The notes: a model not told the origin generated them from the letters alone. A stretch of DNA of 38,498 bases from QYOJ01 sp964642545 (GCA_964642545.1 CAZXQU010000026.1:1-38498); one strand, 5' to 3'; positions 1 through 8,973 are shown, counted from the first letter of the stretch. Numbers and translations: made by a program.

Positions 1-655
1 GGAAATCTTCTGCCCTGGCCATAATTTCTTCATCTGCTTTCCAAACCAGGAGAGAGGTGCTGCATTTACTTTTGTGAACAATGTTAAGTAAACCAGCAAG
101 TCGATAGGAGAGGAGCGCTTTCAGATAAAATTGAGCCAGATTTTTGGCATCTACTTGATGTGTCCATTCTTTAAGGGGTTTCAGACTCTTTTTAAATGCC
201 TTCCTGAACAGGTTTTCAATTCGTTCAGGGAATTTCGAGATAGCAAAGCCCCAGCGCTTGAGTCTTTTTCCGAACCGGATAAAAGCCGGGTCTCCAGGCT
301 GATTGATAAACCGTTCGGGTGCCTGCACCCTCACAATTCGATCCTCGACAGATTCAATAAATGTATCTACTGCCTCTACAAATGAAGGAAATTGAGCATG
401 AAAAGTCGCCTGTTCCTTTGTGGCAAAATAATTCTCCACCAACAGGATAAGTTCCTCCTTATATTGCTTTATCGTGGTAACACAGTCATTCCTCTTCTGT
501 TGATCGTAAGGGATATCTGCATACTTTTTCTGGAGTTTTTTTACAGATTCAATGAATACAATCTGTTTTTCGAGGGCCGCTTCCAGAACGGGTGTGAAAT
601 GCTTCTCAACAATGGACTTAAGCTGATTTTTCTCGTTTGTGAAATCGTTTTTCAT
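1..655 (-). CDS. Unrecognised protein, C-terminal part beyond window edge
   Basis: An open frame runs without a stop from an ATG at 655 down to base 1, giving at least 218 residues; its end lies outside the window. The protein begins MKNDFTNEKNQLKSIVEKHF and is charged and predicted helical, with Lys/Glu-rich stretches in the first 100 residues that could form a coiled coil. A basic, aromatic segment follows (RFGKRLKRWGFAISKFPERI, roughly residues 130-150). I see no signal peptide and no catalytic motif. It starts 37 bases after the metG stop on the same strand, so it could be co-transcribed with metG. Two plus-strand open frames overlap this stretch, but they look like shadows because the minus frame is open along its whole length. 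I do not recognise the family, and membrane segments could lie in the missing part. Confidence 0.7.
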   Translation of the reverse strand, partial: MKNDFTNEKNQLKSIVEKHFTPVLEAALEKQIVFIESVKKLQKKYADIPYDQQKRNDCVTTIKQYKEELILLVENYFATKEQATFHAQFPSFVEAVDTFIESVEDRIVRVQAPERFINQPGDPAFIRFGKRLKRWGFAISKFPERIENLFRKAFKKSLKPLKEWTHQVDAKNLAQFYLKALLSYRLAGLLNIVHKSKCSTSLLVWKADEEIMARAEDF

Positions 656-692
656 GATCAGGGAATTGTCAACGATTACATGATATCTAAAC

Positions 693-2801
693 TTATTTTA
701 CTAACGCACCATTCAGGGCTTTTTCGTCGGGAGTGATGAGATAAAGTGCCCCGTCAGGATTCTCGGCGGTGAGGATCATCCCCTGGGATTCGATCCCCCG
801 AAGTTTTCGGGGAGCCAGGTTTATCAGGATAGTGACCCGCTGGCCAACCAGACTTTCGGGCTTGAAGTAGTGCGCAATTCCGGATACGATCGTTCGCTGA
901 TCAAGTCCGGTATCGACTTTAAGTTTCAGTAGTTTATCCGTGTTGGGCACCACTTCTGCTTCCAGGATGGTGCCTGCGCGGATGTCGAGTTTAGAGAAAT
1001 CATCGTACATAATTTCAGGAAGAGCTGCAATGCGTTGAGGCTCTTCCACCAGAGCTGCCGAAGAACCTTGTGACGGATCTGCAGTGACCTGAGGGAGTTC
1101 ATTCTCCTGATTCGTTTTTTTGGTATCAAGAAGTTTTTGCACCTGCGCTTCGATGGTTTTGTCGTCGATCTTTTCGAAGAGAAGTTCAGCTTTGTTCATC
1201 TGATGTTCGGCCGGAAGCCAGTTAAGAAGGGTTGCATCTTCCCATTTGTATTCGGGGAGATTGAGCATCTTCCGTATTTTTTGAGCGGTAAATGGGAGAA
1301 AAGGCTGGGCCACGATAGAGAGTTGCGCACAAATTTGAAGGGAGATATTCAAAACGGTTCCAACTCTGGCCGGATCAACGGCAAAGACTTTCCAGGGTTC
1401 GCTTTCTGTAAGGTACTTGTTCCCCAACCGGGCCAGGTTCATCATGCCGGCAAGCCCTTCGCGGAACCGGAAATGATGCAGGCTTTCGGCGATCTTGTCG
1501 GGGATCTGCTTCATCTCATCCAGAGTGGCGTGGTCGAGAACTCTCAGAATTTTCTGGGGGGGTGGTACTTTCCCCTCGAAATACTTCTCAGTGAGTACAA
1601 GTGTGCGGTTTACGAAATTCCCGAAAATGGCAACCAGTTCGTTGTTGTTTTTTGCCTGAAAGTCTTTCCAGGTAAAGTCGTTGTCTTTTGCTTCAGGGGC
1701 ATTGGAGGTGAGGACATACCTCAACACATCCTGTTTTCCGGGAAACTCTTCCAGGTATTCGTGAAGCCATACTGCCCAGTTGCGGGAGGTGGAGATCTTG
1801 TCGTTTTCGAGGTTCATGAACTCAAAGGCAGGAACGTTATCGGGGAGGATATAGGTCCCTTCCCCTTTCAGCATTGCCGGGAAGATGATACAATGGAAAA
1901 CGATGTTGTCTTTTCCGATGAAATGAATCAATCTGGTCTCCGGGTCTTTCCAGTATTTTTCCCACTCGGGGGTAAGTTCTTTTGTAGCAGAGATGTACCC
2001 GATAGGAGCGTCGAACCATACGTAGAGAACTTTTCCGTCGGCTCCTTCCACAGGCACCTGAACGCCCCAGTCGAGGTCGCGGGTGACGGCACGGGGCTGG
2101 AGGCCGTGGTCGATCCACGATTTACACTGACCGTAAACATTCGTTTTCCAGTCCTCTTTGTGTCCTTTAATAATCCATTCCTGAAGCCATGTTTCATACT
2201 GATCAAGGGGCAAATACCAGTGTTTTGTCTCTTTCATAACCGGCACATTACCACTCAATACTGATTTTGGGTTGATGAGGTCGGTCGCATTGAGAGAGGA
2301 TCCGCACTTTTCACACTGGTCTCCATAGGCTTTTTCATATCCACAAACCGGACAGGTTCCAGTGATGTAGCGGTCGGCAAGGAATTGATCATTCGCCTCG
2401 TCGTAGTATTGTTCGGTGACCTTCTCAATGAATTGTCCGGCGTCGTACATCTTCCTGAAGAACTCAGAGGCGGTTTCATGATGGATCTTATTGGAGGTAC
2501 GCGAATAAATGTCGAAGGAGATTCCGAAAGCCTCAAATGACTTTTTGATGATACCATGATATTTATCCACGATCTCCTGAGGTGAAACACCTTGCTGACG
2601 CGCCTTGATCGTGATGGGAACGCCATGTTCATCTGATCCTCCGATAAAGATGACATCTTCGCCACACATCCGAAGAAATCGCACATAGATGTCAGCTGGC
2701 ACATAGACTCCAGCCAGGTGTCCGATATGGAGAGGTCCGTTGGCATATGGCAATGCCGATGTGACCGTGTAACGTTTGAATCTTTTTTCCCCTGGTTGCA
2801 T
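693..2801 (-). CDS. metG: Methionyl-tRNA synthetase with C-terminal tRNA-binding domain
   Basis: This cytoplasmic class I aminoacyl-tRNA synthetase charges tRNA-Met with methionine. It is 702 residues, normal for the long bacterial form. The HIGH motif is at residues 25-28 inside SALPYANGPLHIGHLAG. The zinc knuckle pairs CPVC (150-153) with CEKC (163-166). The KMSKS loop reads KISTS (335-339), a variant common in Bacteroidota. The anticodon-binding helical domain follows. After a Gln/Glu-rich linker near 575-600 there is an EMAP-like tRNA-binding domain (about 605-702) starting YDDFSKLDIRAGTI, with the usual NLAPRKLRGIESQGM segment. The ATG at 2801 is the first start before the catalytic fold. 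A TATCTTTG box lies 22 bases upstream. The gene is divergent from the peroxiredoxin-like gene. Confidence 0.98.
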   Translation of the reverse strand: MQPGEKRFKRYTVTSALPYANGPLHIGHLAGVYVPADIYVRFLRMCGEDVIFIGGSDEHGVPITIKARQQGVSPQEIVDKYHGIIKKSFEAFGISFDIYSRTSNKIHHETASEFFRKMYDAGQFIEKVTEQYYDEANDQFLADRYITGTCPVCGYEKAYGDQCEKCGSSLNATDLINPKSVLSGNVPVMKETKHWYLPLDQYETWLQEWIIKGHKEDWKTNVYGQCKSWIDHGLQPRAVTRDLDWGVQVPVEGADGKVLYVWFDAPIGYISATKELTPEWEKYWKDPETRLIHFIGKDNIVFHCIIFPAMLKGEGTYILPDNVPAFEFMNLENDKISTSRNWAVWLHEYLEEFPGKQDVLRYVLTSNAPEAKDNDFTWKDFQAKNNNELVAIFGNFVNRTLVLTEKYFEGKVPPPQKILRVLDHATLDEMKQIPDKIAESLHHFRFREGLAGMMNLARLGNKYLTESEPWKVFAVDPARVGTVLNISLQICAQLSIVAQPFLPFTAQKIRKMLNLPEYKWEDATLLNWLPAEHQMNKAELLFEKIDDKTIEAQVQKLLDTKKTNQENELPQVTADPSQGSSAALVEEPQRIAALPEIMYDDFSKLDIRAGTILEAEVVPNTDKLLKLKVDTGLDQRTIVSGIAHYFKPESLVGQRVTILINLAPRKLRGIESQGMILTAENPDGALYLITPDEKALNGALVK

Positions 2802-2823
2802 GAATGTTCTTTAGGAATAGGGG

Positions 2824-2831
2824 CAAAGATA
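2824..2831 (-). promoter_or_regulatory. Candidate -7 box for metG (TATCTTTG)
   Basis: Read on the minus strand, the octamer is TATCTTTG, an exact match to the Bacteroidota -7 consensus TAnnTTTG. It sits 22 bases upstream of the metG ATG. No clear TTG is present at the -33 position. Confidence 0.6.
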
Positions 2832-2916
2832 CGGAATATTGAAGTTTATATGTATGATATGTCGGGATGGGTGGGATGAAACAACTAATTTTACAGTTAC
2901 TTTTAACTTGAAAATC

Positions 2917-3519
2917 ATGAAAACACGAATTGTACTATGGATTCTGGTATTTGCAGGAGTATCCTGCACATCATATTCCCAGCTACCCAAAAACCCAGAA
3001 GATGTCCAACCCCTTCAGGTAGGTGAAAGAATACCTGATGTCAAGGTCAAAACTATCGATGGGAATCTTGTCGATCTGGTGACATTGCTTAAACAAAAAC
3101 CCACCATTCTGGTCTTTTATCGTGGTGGCTGGTGTCCTTACTGCAATCAGCATCTTGCTGAAATGGCCGATTACGAGGAGAAAATTCTGGAAATGGGATA
3201 CCAAATTGTTGCTGTCAGTCCGGATACACCTGAAAATCTAAGCAAAACACTGGATAAAAATGACATCAATTACACTCTTCTTTCCGATAGCCGTGGAGAG
3301 CTGATCAAAGCCATGGGTATCGCTTACAAGGCAACTTTCCTTTATGAAAGTATCCGCAGTAAAGGGGCAACAGGTGAGAAACTTGATCTCCTCCCGGTTC
3401 CCTCCCTTTTTGTCGTAAATCAGAAAGGTGTCATCCAGTATGAATATGTCAATCCCGATTACAAGGTACGGATGAGCGGCGAGGATCTGATGAATGAACT
3501 CCGCCATCTGAAACCGTGA
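2917..3519 (+). CDS. Exported AhpC/TSA-family peroxiredoxin-like protein
   Basis: A thioredoxin-fold redox protein of the AhpC/TSA type with the motif FYRGGWCPYCNQHL; the redox cysteines are C73 and C76 counted from the start used here. The frame is open upstream to an ATG at 2839, but the 26 extra residues are not signal-like. The ATG at 2917 begins MKTRIVLWILVFAGVSC, a basic end plus a hydrophobic core, so I prefer it. Cleavage may be by signal peptidase I after SYSQ or, less well supported, at Cys18 as a lipoprotein. Residues 28-200 cover the domain, including VSPDTPENLSKTL and the closing LPVPSLFVVNQKGVIQYEY strand region. The likely role is thiol peroxidase or disulfide handling outside the cytoplasm. 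The gene is monocistronic, divergent from metG, and followed by a weak hairpin. Confidence 0.85.
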   Translation: MKTRIVLWILVFAGVSCTSYSQLPKNPEDVQPLQVGERIPDVKVKTIDGNLVDLVTLLKQKPTILVFYRGGWCPYCNQHLAEMADYEEKILEMGYQIVAVSPDTPENLSKTLDKNDINYTLLSDSRGELIKAMGIAYKATFLYESIRSKGATGEKLDLLPVPSLFVVNQKGVIQYEYVNPDYKVRMSGEDLMNELRHLKP

Positions 3520-3554
3520 TTCGGGAGTAAAATCAGGCAAATCTCTCCCTGATC

Positions 3555-3577
3555 CCGATAGGTATTATCGGTTTTCG
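3555..3577 (+). terminator. Weak hairpin with short T run after the peroxiredoxin-like gene
   Basis: CCGATA (3555-3560) pairs with TATCGG (3566-3571) around a 5-base loop and is followed by TTTT. The stem is only 6 bp, so termination would be weak. It lies between the peroxiredoxin-like stop and the K+ channel gene. Confidence 0.35.
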
Positions 3578-3628
3578 TATCTTTAGACATTAAACCGAGG
3601 GAATCAGATTTCCTGAAAACTTCTTTAT

Positions 3629-4459
3629 ATGGTTACAAAACGCAGTCCAATCCGCGACAAGCTTCTGGTCGTTATTTTTGGTACAGATACGAAAGCCGGG
3701 AAACTATTTGACCTGATCCTGCTCTGGGTTATTATTCTGAGTGTGGCAGTCGTCATCCTTGAGAGCATGGATGTCGTTGAACTTGCAATTGGAAAATTCC
3801 TGATGATCATGGAGTGGATCTTCACGATCATGTTTACGTTGGAATATGTCCTGCGAATCTATGCCACACGTCATCCACGAAAGTATATTTTTAGTTTCTG
3901 GGGATTTATTGACCTCTTCTCATTTCTACCAACTTATATCGGGATTCTCTTTACCAGCGTCCACTTCCTCGTTGCAATCCGTATTTTAAGATTGATCCGG
4001 ATCTTTCGGATCCTGAAACTGACACGGTATTTCAGGGAGTCGCAGGAGTTGGCGAAAGCACTCTGGGCGAGCGCCCACCGGATCGCTGTGTTTTTTTTGG
4101 TTCTATTTCTGATCGTATTGATCATGGGATCGCTGATGTATGTCATCGAAGGTGGAGTGAACGGCTTTGAAAGCATTCCACAGAGTATTTACTGGGCGAT
4201 CATCACAGTCACCACAGTTGGGTATGGAGATGTAGTGCCTGTCACTGCGTTGGGGAAAGTAGTCTCCTCCTTAATCATGATCATCGGTTATTCAATTATC
4301 GCTGTTCCAACCGGGATCATCACGGCAGAGATTGCCCGAACTAAGAGGGAAGACTACATGGTAAACTGTCCCGAATGTGAACACATTGAAACAGATAAGG
4401 GATCAAAATTTTGCCGGCAGTGTGGAGCCTCTTTGAGGGGAAGGCTGCAACCGGAATAA
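3629..4459 (+). CDS. Voltage-gated-type potassium channel with C-terminal zinc ribbon
   Basis: A six-transmembrane ion channel subunit of 276 residues in the inner membrane. S1-S3 lie at about residues 28-105. S4 carries regularly spaced arginines (AIRILRLIRIFRILKLTRYF, about 114-133). S5, the pore helix and S6 follow, with the K+ selectivity filter TVGYGD at 196-201. The cytosolic end carries CPEC (247-250) and CRQC (262-265), a four-cysteine rubredoxin/zinc-ribbon-like knuckle. This makes it a KvAP-like tetrameric K+ channel; gating by voltage is inferred from S4. It is the first gene of a plus-strand run with an MscS channel 45 bases downstream and a Kef-type antiporter further on, which suggests a role in ion and osmotic balance. 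A near-consensus -7 box (TATCTTTA, 3578-3585) precedes it. Confidence 0.93.
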   Translation: MVTKRSPIRDKLLVVIFGTDTKAGKLFDLILLWVIILSVAVVILESMDVVELAIGKFLMIMEWIFTIMFTLEYVLRIYATRHPRKYIFSFWGFIDLFSFLPTYIGILFTSVHFLVAIRILRLIRIFRILKLTRYFRESQELAKALWASAHRIAVFFLVLFLIVLIMGSLMYVIEGGVNGFESIPQSIYWAIITVTTVGYGDVVPVTALGKVVSSLIMIIGYSIIAVPTGIITAEIARTKREDYMVNCPECEHIETDKGSKFCRQCGASLRGRLQPE

Positions 4460-4504
4460 TTGATAATTTCGCCGGGTATAACCTAATAGAATAAACAACT
4501 TACC

Positions 4505-5410
4505 ATGGAAAAGCAGATTGAAGAGTTTTTATTTCATCCAACTGTGGGCAGACTGGTTGCAATTTTTCTGGGTGTTTTCATTATCTGGTTTCTCATAACA
4601 ATAACTCAGAGGAAAATATTGCGGAAAATTAAGGATACCGATAGCCGGTACCGGACGAGGAAAGTCTTGATTTTTTCAGGATATTTACTGACTATTATAT
4701 TGATTATCGTTGTCTTCAGTGATAAACTTGGAGGGTTTACGGTAGCTTTGGGAGTTGCGGGAGCCGGAATTGCATTTGCCCTGCAGGAAGTGATTGCCAG
4801 CTTTGCCGGATGGCTGGCGATCATGTTCGGGGGATTTTACAAGACCGGGGACCGGGTTCAACTGGGTGGCATCAAAGGAGATGTGATCGATATCGGGGTA
4901 ATTCGAACAACCTTGATGGAGACCGGACAGTGGGTTGATGGGGATCTGTACAATGGAAGGATTGTCAGGATTGCCAATAGCTTTGTCTTCAAGGAGCCTG
5001 TTTTTAATTATTCGGCCGATTTCCCTTTTTTATGGGATGAAATTAAAATACCCATTCAATACGGGAGTGATTATCAGGCTGTAAGAGAGATCCTTAGCCG
5101 GGCTGCATACGATCTTGTTGGAGATTATATCACTATTGCTCAGGAGACCTGGCAACAGATGGTAAACAAATATATGATAGAGGATGCCTCAACAGAACCT
5201 ATGGTGACCCTGATTGCTAACGACAACTGGGTGGAGTTTACATTGCGCTATACGGTGGACCTGAAGAAAAGAAGGACAATAAAGAATAACCTCTATTTGC
5301 GAATATTGGAAGAGGTCGATAAAACGGGAGGAAAGATAAAATTTGCATCGGCAACGTTCCAGATGGTTGAGGGATCTGAATTAAATGTTACACTAAAAAA
5401 AGAGAAATAA
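4505..5410 (+). CDS. MscS-family mechanosensitive ion channel
   Basis: A small-conductance mechanosensitive channel that releases solutes on hypo-osmotic shock. It is 301 residues with three N-terminal membrane segments (about 15-33, 52-69 and 76-110). The third carries the Gly/Ala-rich pore helix GVAGAGIAFALQEVIASFAG typical of MscS TM3. The beta domain follows (YKTGDRVQLGGIKGDVIDIG), with the conserved RIVRIANSFVFKEPVFNYS segment, then the alpha/beta C-terminal domain. The first 75 residues are short compared with large MscK/MscM forms, so it belongs to the small MscS class. The gene is 45 bases after the K+ channel and only 3 bases before the GNAT-nitrilase fusion, so the three are probably co-transcribed. 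Confidence 0.93.
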   Translation: MEKQIEEFLFHPTVGRLVAIFLGVFIIWFLITITQRKILRKIKDTDSRYRTRKVLIFSGYLLTIILIIVVFSDKLGGFTVALGVAGAGIAFALQEVIASFAGWLAIMFGGFYKTGDRVQLGGIKGDVIDIGVIRTTLMETGQWVDGDLYNGRIVRIANSFVFKEPVFNYSADFPFLWDEIKIPIQYGSDYQAVREILSRAAYDLVGDYITIAQETWQQMVNKYMIEDASTEPMVTLIANDNWVEFTLRYTVDLKKRRTIKNNLYLRILEEVDKTGGKIKFASATFQMVEGSELNVTLKKEK

Positions 5411-5413
5411 TTT

Positions 5414-6937
5414 ATGGAAAATATTGAACTACGCCTCCTGAATATGAATGATTATATGGAGTTGAAAGACTCCATGATTGAAGCTTACCATTCCTGGGCA
5501 GGCTCTTACTGGAAGGAGCATCACATTGAAACATTGCTGAATATCTTTCCTGAAGGCCAGATTGCTGTTACTGTAGGCGATGTTGTGGTAGGAGCAGCCC
5601 TCTCGATTGTTGTCAAGTACAATGACTATGGGGATGATCATACGTACCAGCAAATCACAGGGAACTTCACGTTCAAGACACACAATCCAAAGGGGGATGT
5701 GCTTTATGGGATTGAGGTGTTCATCCATCCCGAATACAGGGGCATGCGTTTGGGCCGCCGGTTATATGATGCAAGGAAAGAGCTGTGCGAATCCCTCAAC
5801 CTGAAAAGCATCATTGCCGGTGGTCGGATTCCCAACTACCACAAATATGCTGATCAACTTACTCCAAAGGAGTACCTTCAAAAGGTCAGGATGAGGGAGA
5901 TTCTGGATCCGGTACTTACCTTTCAGATTGCTAACGATTTTCACATAAAGAAGATCCTGAAGAACTACCTGAGTGCCGATGAAGAATCGGGAGGGTATGC
6001 CACATTACTGGAGTGGAATAATATTTTTTACGAAAAGGATCCACGGAAAATCAGCTTGCAGAAATCGGCTGTGAGAATTGGCTTAGTCCAATGGCAGATG
6101 AGACTATTCGCCAACCTTGACGCGTTGTATGAGCAGATTGAATTTTTTGTTGATACAGTTTCGGGGTACAAAAGTGATTTTATTCTGTTCCCTGAGTTGT
6201 TCAATGCGCCATTAATGGCAGAATACAATCACCTTACCGAAGCAGAATCGATTAGGAAGCTGGCTGAATTCACGTTTCGGCTGCGGGATAAATTCGTTGA
6301 ACTTGCCAAGTCCTATAATGTGAATATCATCACCGGGAGTATGCCACTCGTGAGGGAAGGAGATTTGTTCAACGTTGGATTTTTATGCCGTCGCGACGGA
6401 TCTTCTGAGATGTATGAGAAGATCCATATTACCCCCAACGAGATTCACTATTGGGGGTTGGTTGGAGGAGACCAGGTGAAGGTTTTTGAGACCGATGCCG
6501 GGAAGATCGGGATCCTGATCTGTTACGACGTGGAGTTTCCGGAACTGCCAAGATTACTGGCCGACCAGGGGATGCAAATTCTATTTGTTCCCTTCCTTAC
6601 TGATACACAGAATGCATATACCCGTGTAAGAGCTTGTGCCAGGGCAAGGGCTATCGAAAATGAATGTTTCGTTGCAATAGCCGGATGTGTTGGAAACCTG
6701 CCGAAGGTGGAAAATATGGATATTCAGTTTGCCCAATCGGTGGTTTTTACTCCTTCTGATTTCCCTTTCCCAACCAACGGGATAAAAGCAGAGGCTACTC
6801 CAAATACTGAGGCCGTGCTGATTGTTGATGTCGACCTTGACCTGCTAAAGGAGTTGCATCATTTCGGCAATGTACGAACACTAAAAGACAGACGGAACGA
6901 TCTTTATGAAGTCCGTTACCTGAAAGGGTTGGAATGA
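5414..6937 (+). CDS. GNAT acetyltransferase / carbon-nitrogen hydrolase fusion
   Basis: A two-domain cytoplasmic enzyme of 507 residues. The N-terminal GNAT domain (about 1-190) has the acetyl-CoA loop RGMRLG at 109-114 after the beta strand GIEVFIHPEY. The C-terminal nitrilase-superfamily amidohydrolase domain (about 220-505) has all three catalytic residues: Glu261 in LFPELFNAP, Lys336 in YEKIHITPNE and Cys370 in ILICYDVEFPE. Proteins with this architecture exist in many bacteria; their substrate is not settled, and an amide or N-acyl compound is inferred. The ATG is 3 bases after the mscS-like stop, so the start is translationally close to its neighbour. No residue needed for either activity appears to be missing. 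Confidence 0.93.
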   Translation: MENIELRLLNMNDYMELKDSMIEAYHSWAGSYWKEHHIETLLNIFPEGQIAVTVGDVVVGAALSIVVKYNDYGDDHTYQQITGNFTFKTHNPKGDVLYGIEVFIHPEYRGMRLGRRLYDARKELCESLNLKSIIAGGRIPNYHKYADQLTPKEYLQKVRMREILDPVLTFQIANDFHIKKILKNYLSADEESGGYATLLEWNNIFYEKDPRKISLQKSAVRIGLVQWQMRLFANLDALYEQIEFFVDTVSGYKSDFILFPELFNAPLMAEYNHLTEAESIRKLAEFTFRLRDKFVELAKSYNVNIITGSMPLVREGDLFNVGFLCRRDGSSEMYEKIHITPNEIHYWGLVGGDQVKVFETDAGKIGILICYDVEFPELPRLLADQGMQILFVPFLTDTQNAYTRVRACARARAIENECFVAIAGCVGNLPKVENMDIQFAQSVVFTPSDFPFPTNGIKAEATPNTEAVLIVDVDLDLLKELHHFGNVRTLKDRRNDLYEVRYLKGLE

Positions 6938-6972
6938 TTGTTGTATTTTCGCATAAAAGGTAAGCTGGCGAA

Positions 6973-8973
6973 ATGGAATTCTCCGTACTCAAAGACGTTG
7001 TCATCATCCTGGGCCTTTCGGTTCTGATCATCCTGGTTTTTCACCGGTTACGGATCCCGTCGATTCTTGGCTTTTTGCTTACGGGCATCATCATTGGGCC
7101 ATATGGCCTTAGCCTGATCAAGGCATCCCATGAAGTAGAGCTGATGGCCGAGTTGGGGGTGATCTTCCTGCTGTTTGTGATTGGGATTGAATTTTCGATC
7201 AAAGGCTTGATGTCGATCAAGCGAACGGTATTTCTTGGTGGATTTTTGCAGGTTTCACTCACCATCGGAATCATCACATTGATCAGTCTTGGCTTTGGTT
7301 TGCCATTGCAACGTGCTGTTTTTATGGGATTCCTGTTCTCATTAAGCAGCACCGCGATCGTTTTGAAGCTTCTCCATGAACGGGGCGAGATTACGTCACC
7401 CCAGGGAAGGGTAGCCGTTGGCATCCTGATTTTTCAGGATATCATCGTTGTGCCGCTTATTCTCATTTCCCCGATTTTGGCAGGGAATTCTCCTGATGTG
7501 CTGATGACGCTTCTGATCCTGGTGGGGAAATTCATCGCAATTATCGTGATCCTTTTTTTGTCAGCCCGATATCTTGTCCCCAAGTTACTCGATTTGGTAA
7601 TCCGGACTAAAAACAACGAGCTCTTTCTCCTGACCATCATCGTCCTCTGTTTTGCTACAGCGTGGCTGACAGAAAGTTTTGGATTGTCGCTGGCTCTTGG
7701 CGCCTTTTTCGCCGGACTGATCATCTCAGAATCTCCTTACAGCCACCAGGCAACAGCTCTTATTCTTCCGTTTCGAGAGATTTTCATCAGCTTTTTCTTT
7801 GTATCTATCGGAATGTTGCTGAATCTGCAGTTTTTCTTTCAGGAGATTCTCTACATCCATTTTCTGGCAATCGTTTCCTTGATTGCAAAGATGTTGATCA
7901 TTGCAATTGTGGTGATTATTTTGCGCTACCCGCTTCGGGTAGTTATATTGTCGGCTTTAACTCTCTTTCAGGTAGGTGAGTTTGCCTTCATTTTGTCAGC
8001 CACTGGTATTTCGGAAGGGCTGTTGTCTACCGAAAACTACCAGTATTTCCTGGCTGTTTCGATCATGTCGATGGGAGCCACTCCATTTATCGTTGGTTGG
8101 TCCCCGAAAATCACCGCTTTCCTTCTCAAGCTCCCGCTTTCACAGAAGGTTAAGAGGAGGCTTGACACGTTCCAGAAGGTTAAGGCACAATCTCATCGGC
8201 TTCCGGAAACAATGGAGGATCACCTGGTTATCATTGGCTACGGGATCAATGGAAAAAATGTAGCCAAGGCTGCCCGTGGTGCAGATATCCCATTCATTGT
8301 TGTAGAGCAGGACCACGATGCACATAAGGAAGCCCAGGAAAGTAACGAATCGGTGGTGTTCGGAGATGCTACGCAGGAGGTCATTCTCGACCATGTTCAT
8401 GCCTATTCGGCAAGGGTTGTCGTTATCGCAATCTCTGATCCTGATGCCACACGATTGATCGTTTCAAAGATCAGGGAGTTGTCTGATACTGTATATATTA
8501 TAGTAAGGACCCGAAGCCTCAAAGAGATTGACGGGAATCTGCGTTTGGGCGCTGACGAGGTAATCCCAGAGGAGTTTGAGACATCCATTGAAATTTTTGC
8601 CAGGGTGTTGCATAAATACCTGGTACCCGAGAATGAAATCGTTTCATACATAGAATCGATCCGGGCGGATAATTATGAAATACTACGGGATGTCAGAGGA
8701 TTGTTACGAAAAGGGCCGCTTCCTCTCGACATCCCACATATCCGGATTTACTCTATCCAGGTACAGTGTGAAACGAACAAAGTGGTTGGCAAAAGTGTAG
8801 AAGACTCAGGGCTTCGCCGTGAGTTCTGCGTGACATTGCTGGCTATTCAACGCGGAACCAAATACATTACTCAGATTGATAAAGATACCGAAATTCGTAT
8901 GGAAGACATTCTCTTCCTGCTCGGCACCCCTGAAAATATCTCCAGGGTCTCTAAATATCTGCAGCTTTCATAA
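6973..8973 (+). CDS. Kef-type monovalent cation:proton antiporter (CPA2) with TrkA domains
   Basis: An inner-membrane antiporter of 666 residues. Residues 1-380 form about 12 hydrophobic helices of the Na+/H+ exchanger CPA2 fold, including GFLLTGIIIGPYGL, the SSTAIVLKLL helix and LSLALGAFFAGLIISESP. A cytosolic RCK (TrkA-N) domain starts near residue 415 with the Rossmann motif VIIGYGINGKNVAKAA and an acidic strand end (VVEQD). A TrkA-C domain occupies about 575-660 (VVGKSVEDSGLRREFCVTLL). The architecture matches KefB/KefC/YbaL relatives that exchange K+ or Na+ for H+ under nucleotide control; the ion is not decidable from the sequence. It is 35 bases after the GNAT-nitrilase fusion, and a near-consensus box TATTTTCG (6944-6951) may give it its own promoter. 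Confidence 0.94.
   Translation: MEFSVLKDVVIILGLSVLIILVFHRLRIPSILGFLLTGIIIGPYGLSLIKASHEVELMAELGVIFLLFVIGIEFSIKGLMSIKRTVFLGGFLQVSLTIGIITLISLGFGLPLQRAVFMGFLFSLSSTAIVLKLLHERGEITSPQGRVAVGILIFQDIIVVPLILISPILAGNSPDVLMTLLILVGKFIAIIVILFLSARYLVPKLLDLVIRTKNNELFLLTIIVLCFATAWLTESFGLSLALGAFFAGLIISESPYSHQATALILPFREIFISFFFVSIGMLLNLQFFFQEILYIHFLAIVSLIAKMLIIAIVVIILRYPLRVVILSALTLFQVGEFAFILSATGISEGLLSTENYQYFLAVSIMSMGATPFIVGWSPKITAFLLKLPLSQKVKRRLDTFQKVKAQSHRLPETMEDHLVIIGYGINGKNVAKAARGADIPFIVVEQDHDAHKEAQESNESVVFGDATQEVILDHVHAYSARVVVIAISDPDATRLIVSKIRELSDTVYIIVRTRSLKEIDGNLRLGADEVIPEEFETSIEIFARVLHKYLVPENEIVSYIESIRADNYEILRDVRGLLRKGPLPLDIPHIRIYSIQVQCETNKVVGKSVEDSGLRREFCVTLLAIQRGTKYITQIDKDTEIRMEDILFLLGTPENISRVSKYLQLS

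Noticed and set aside
131..736. Two plus-strand frames (131-385 and 392-736) at the left edge
   Set aside because: The minus strand is open without interruption from 655 to 1 and gives a well-behaved charged helical protein; the plus-strand frames are Phe/Leu/Cys-rich and look like its shadow. The second also overlaps the metG stop.
1137..2264. A 375-codon open frame on the plus strand, antisense to metG
   Set aside because: It lies entirely over the metG catalytic and anticodon-binding region, which has all expected motifs. Its translation is rich in Phe/Val/Gly with no recognisable domain, as expected for an antisense shadow.
2839..2916. N-terminal extension of the peroxiredoxin-like protein from the ATG at 2839
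   Set aside because: The 26 extra residues contain no signal or conserved segment, while the ATG at 2917 starts a proper signal peptide.
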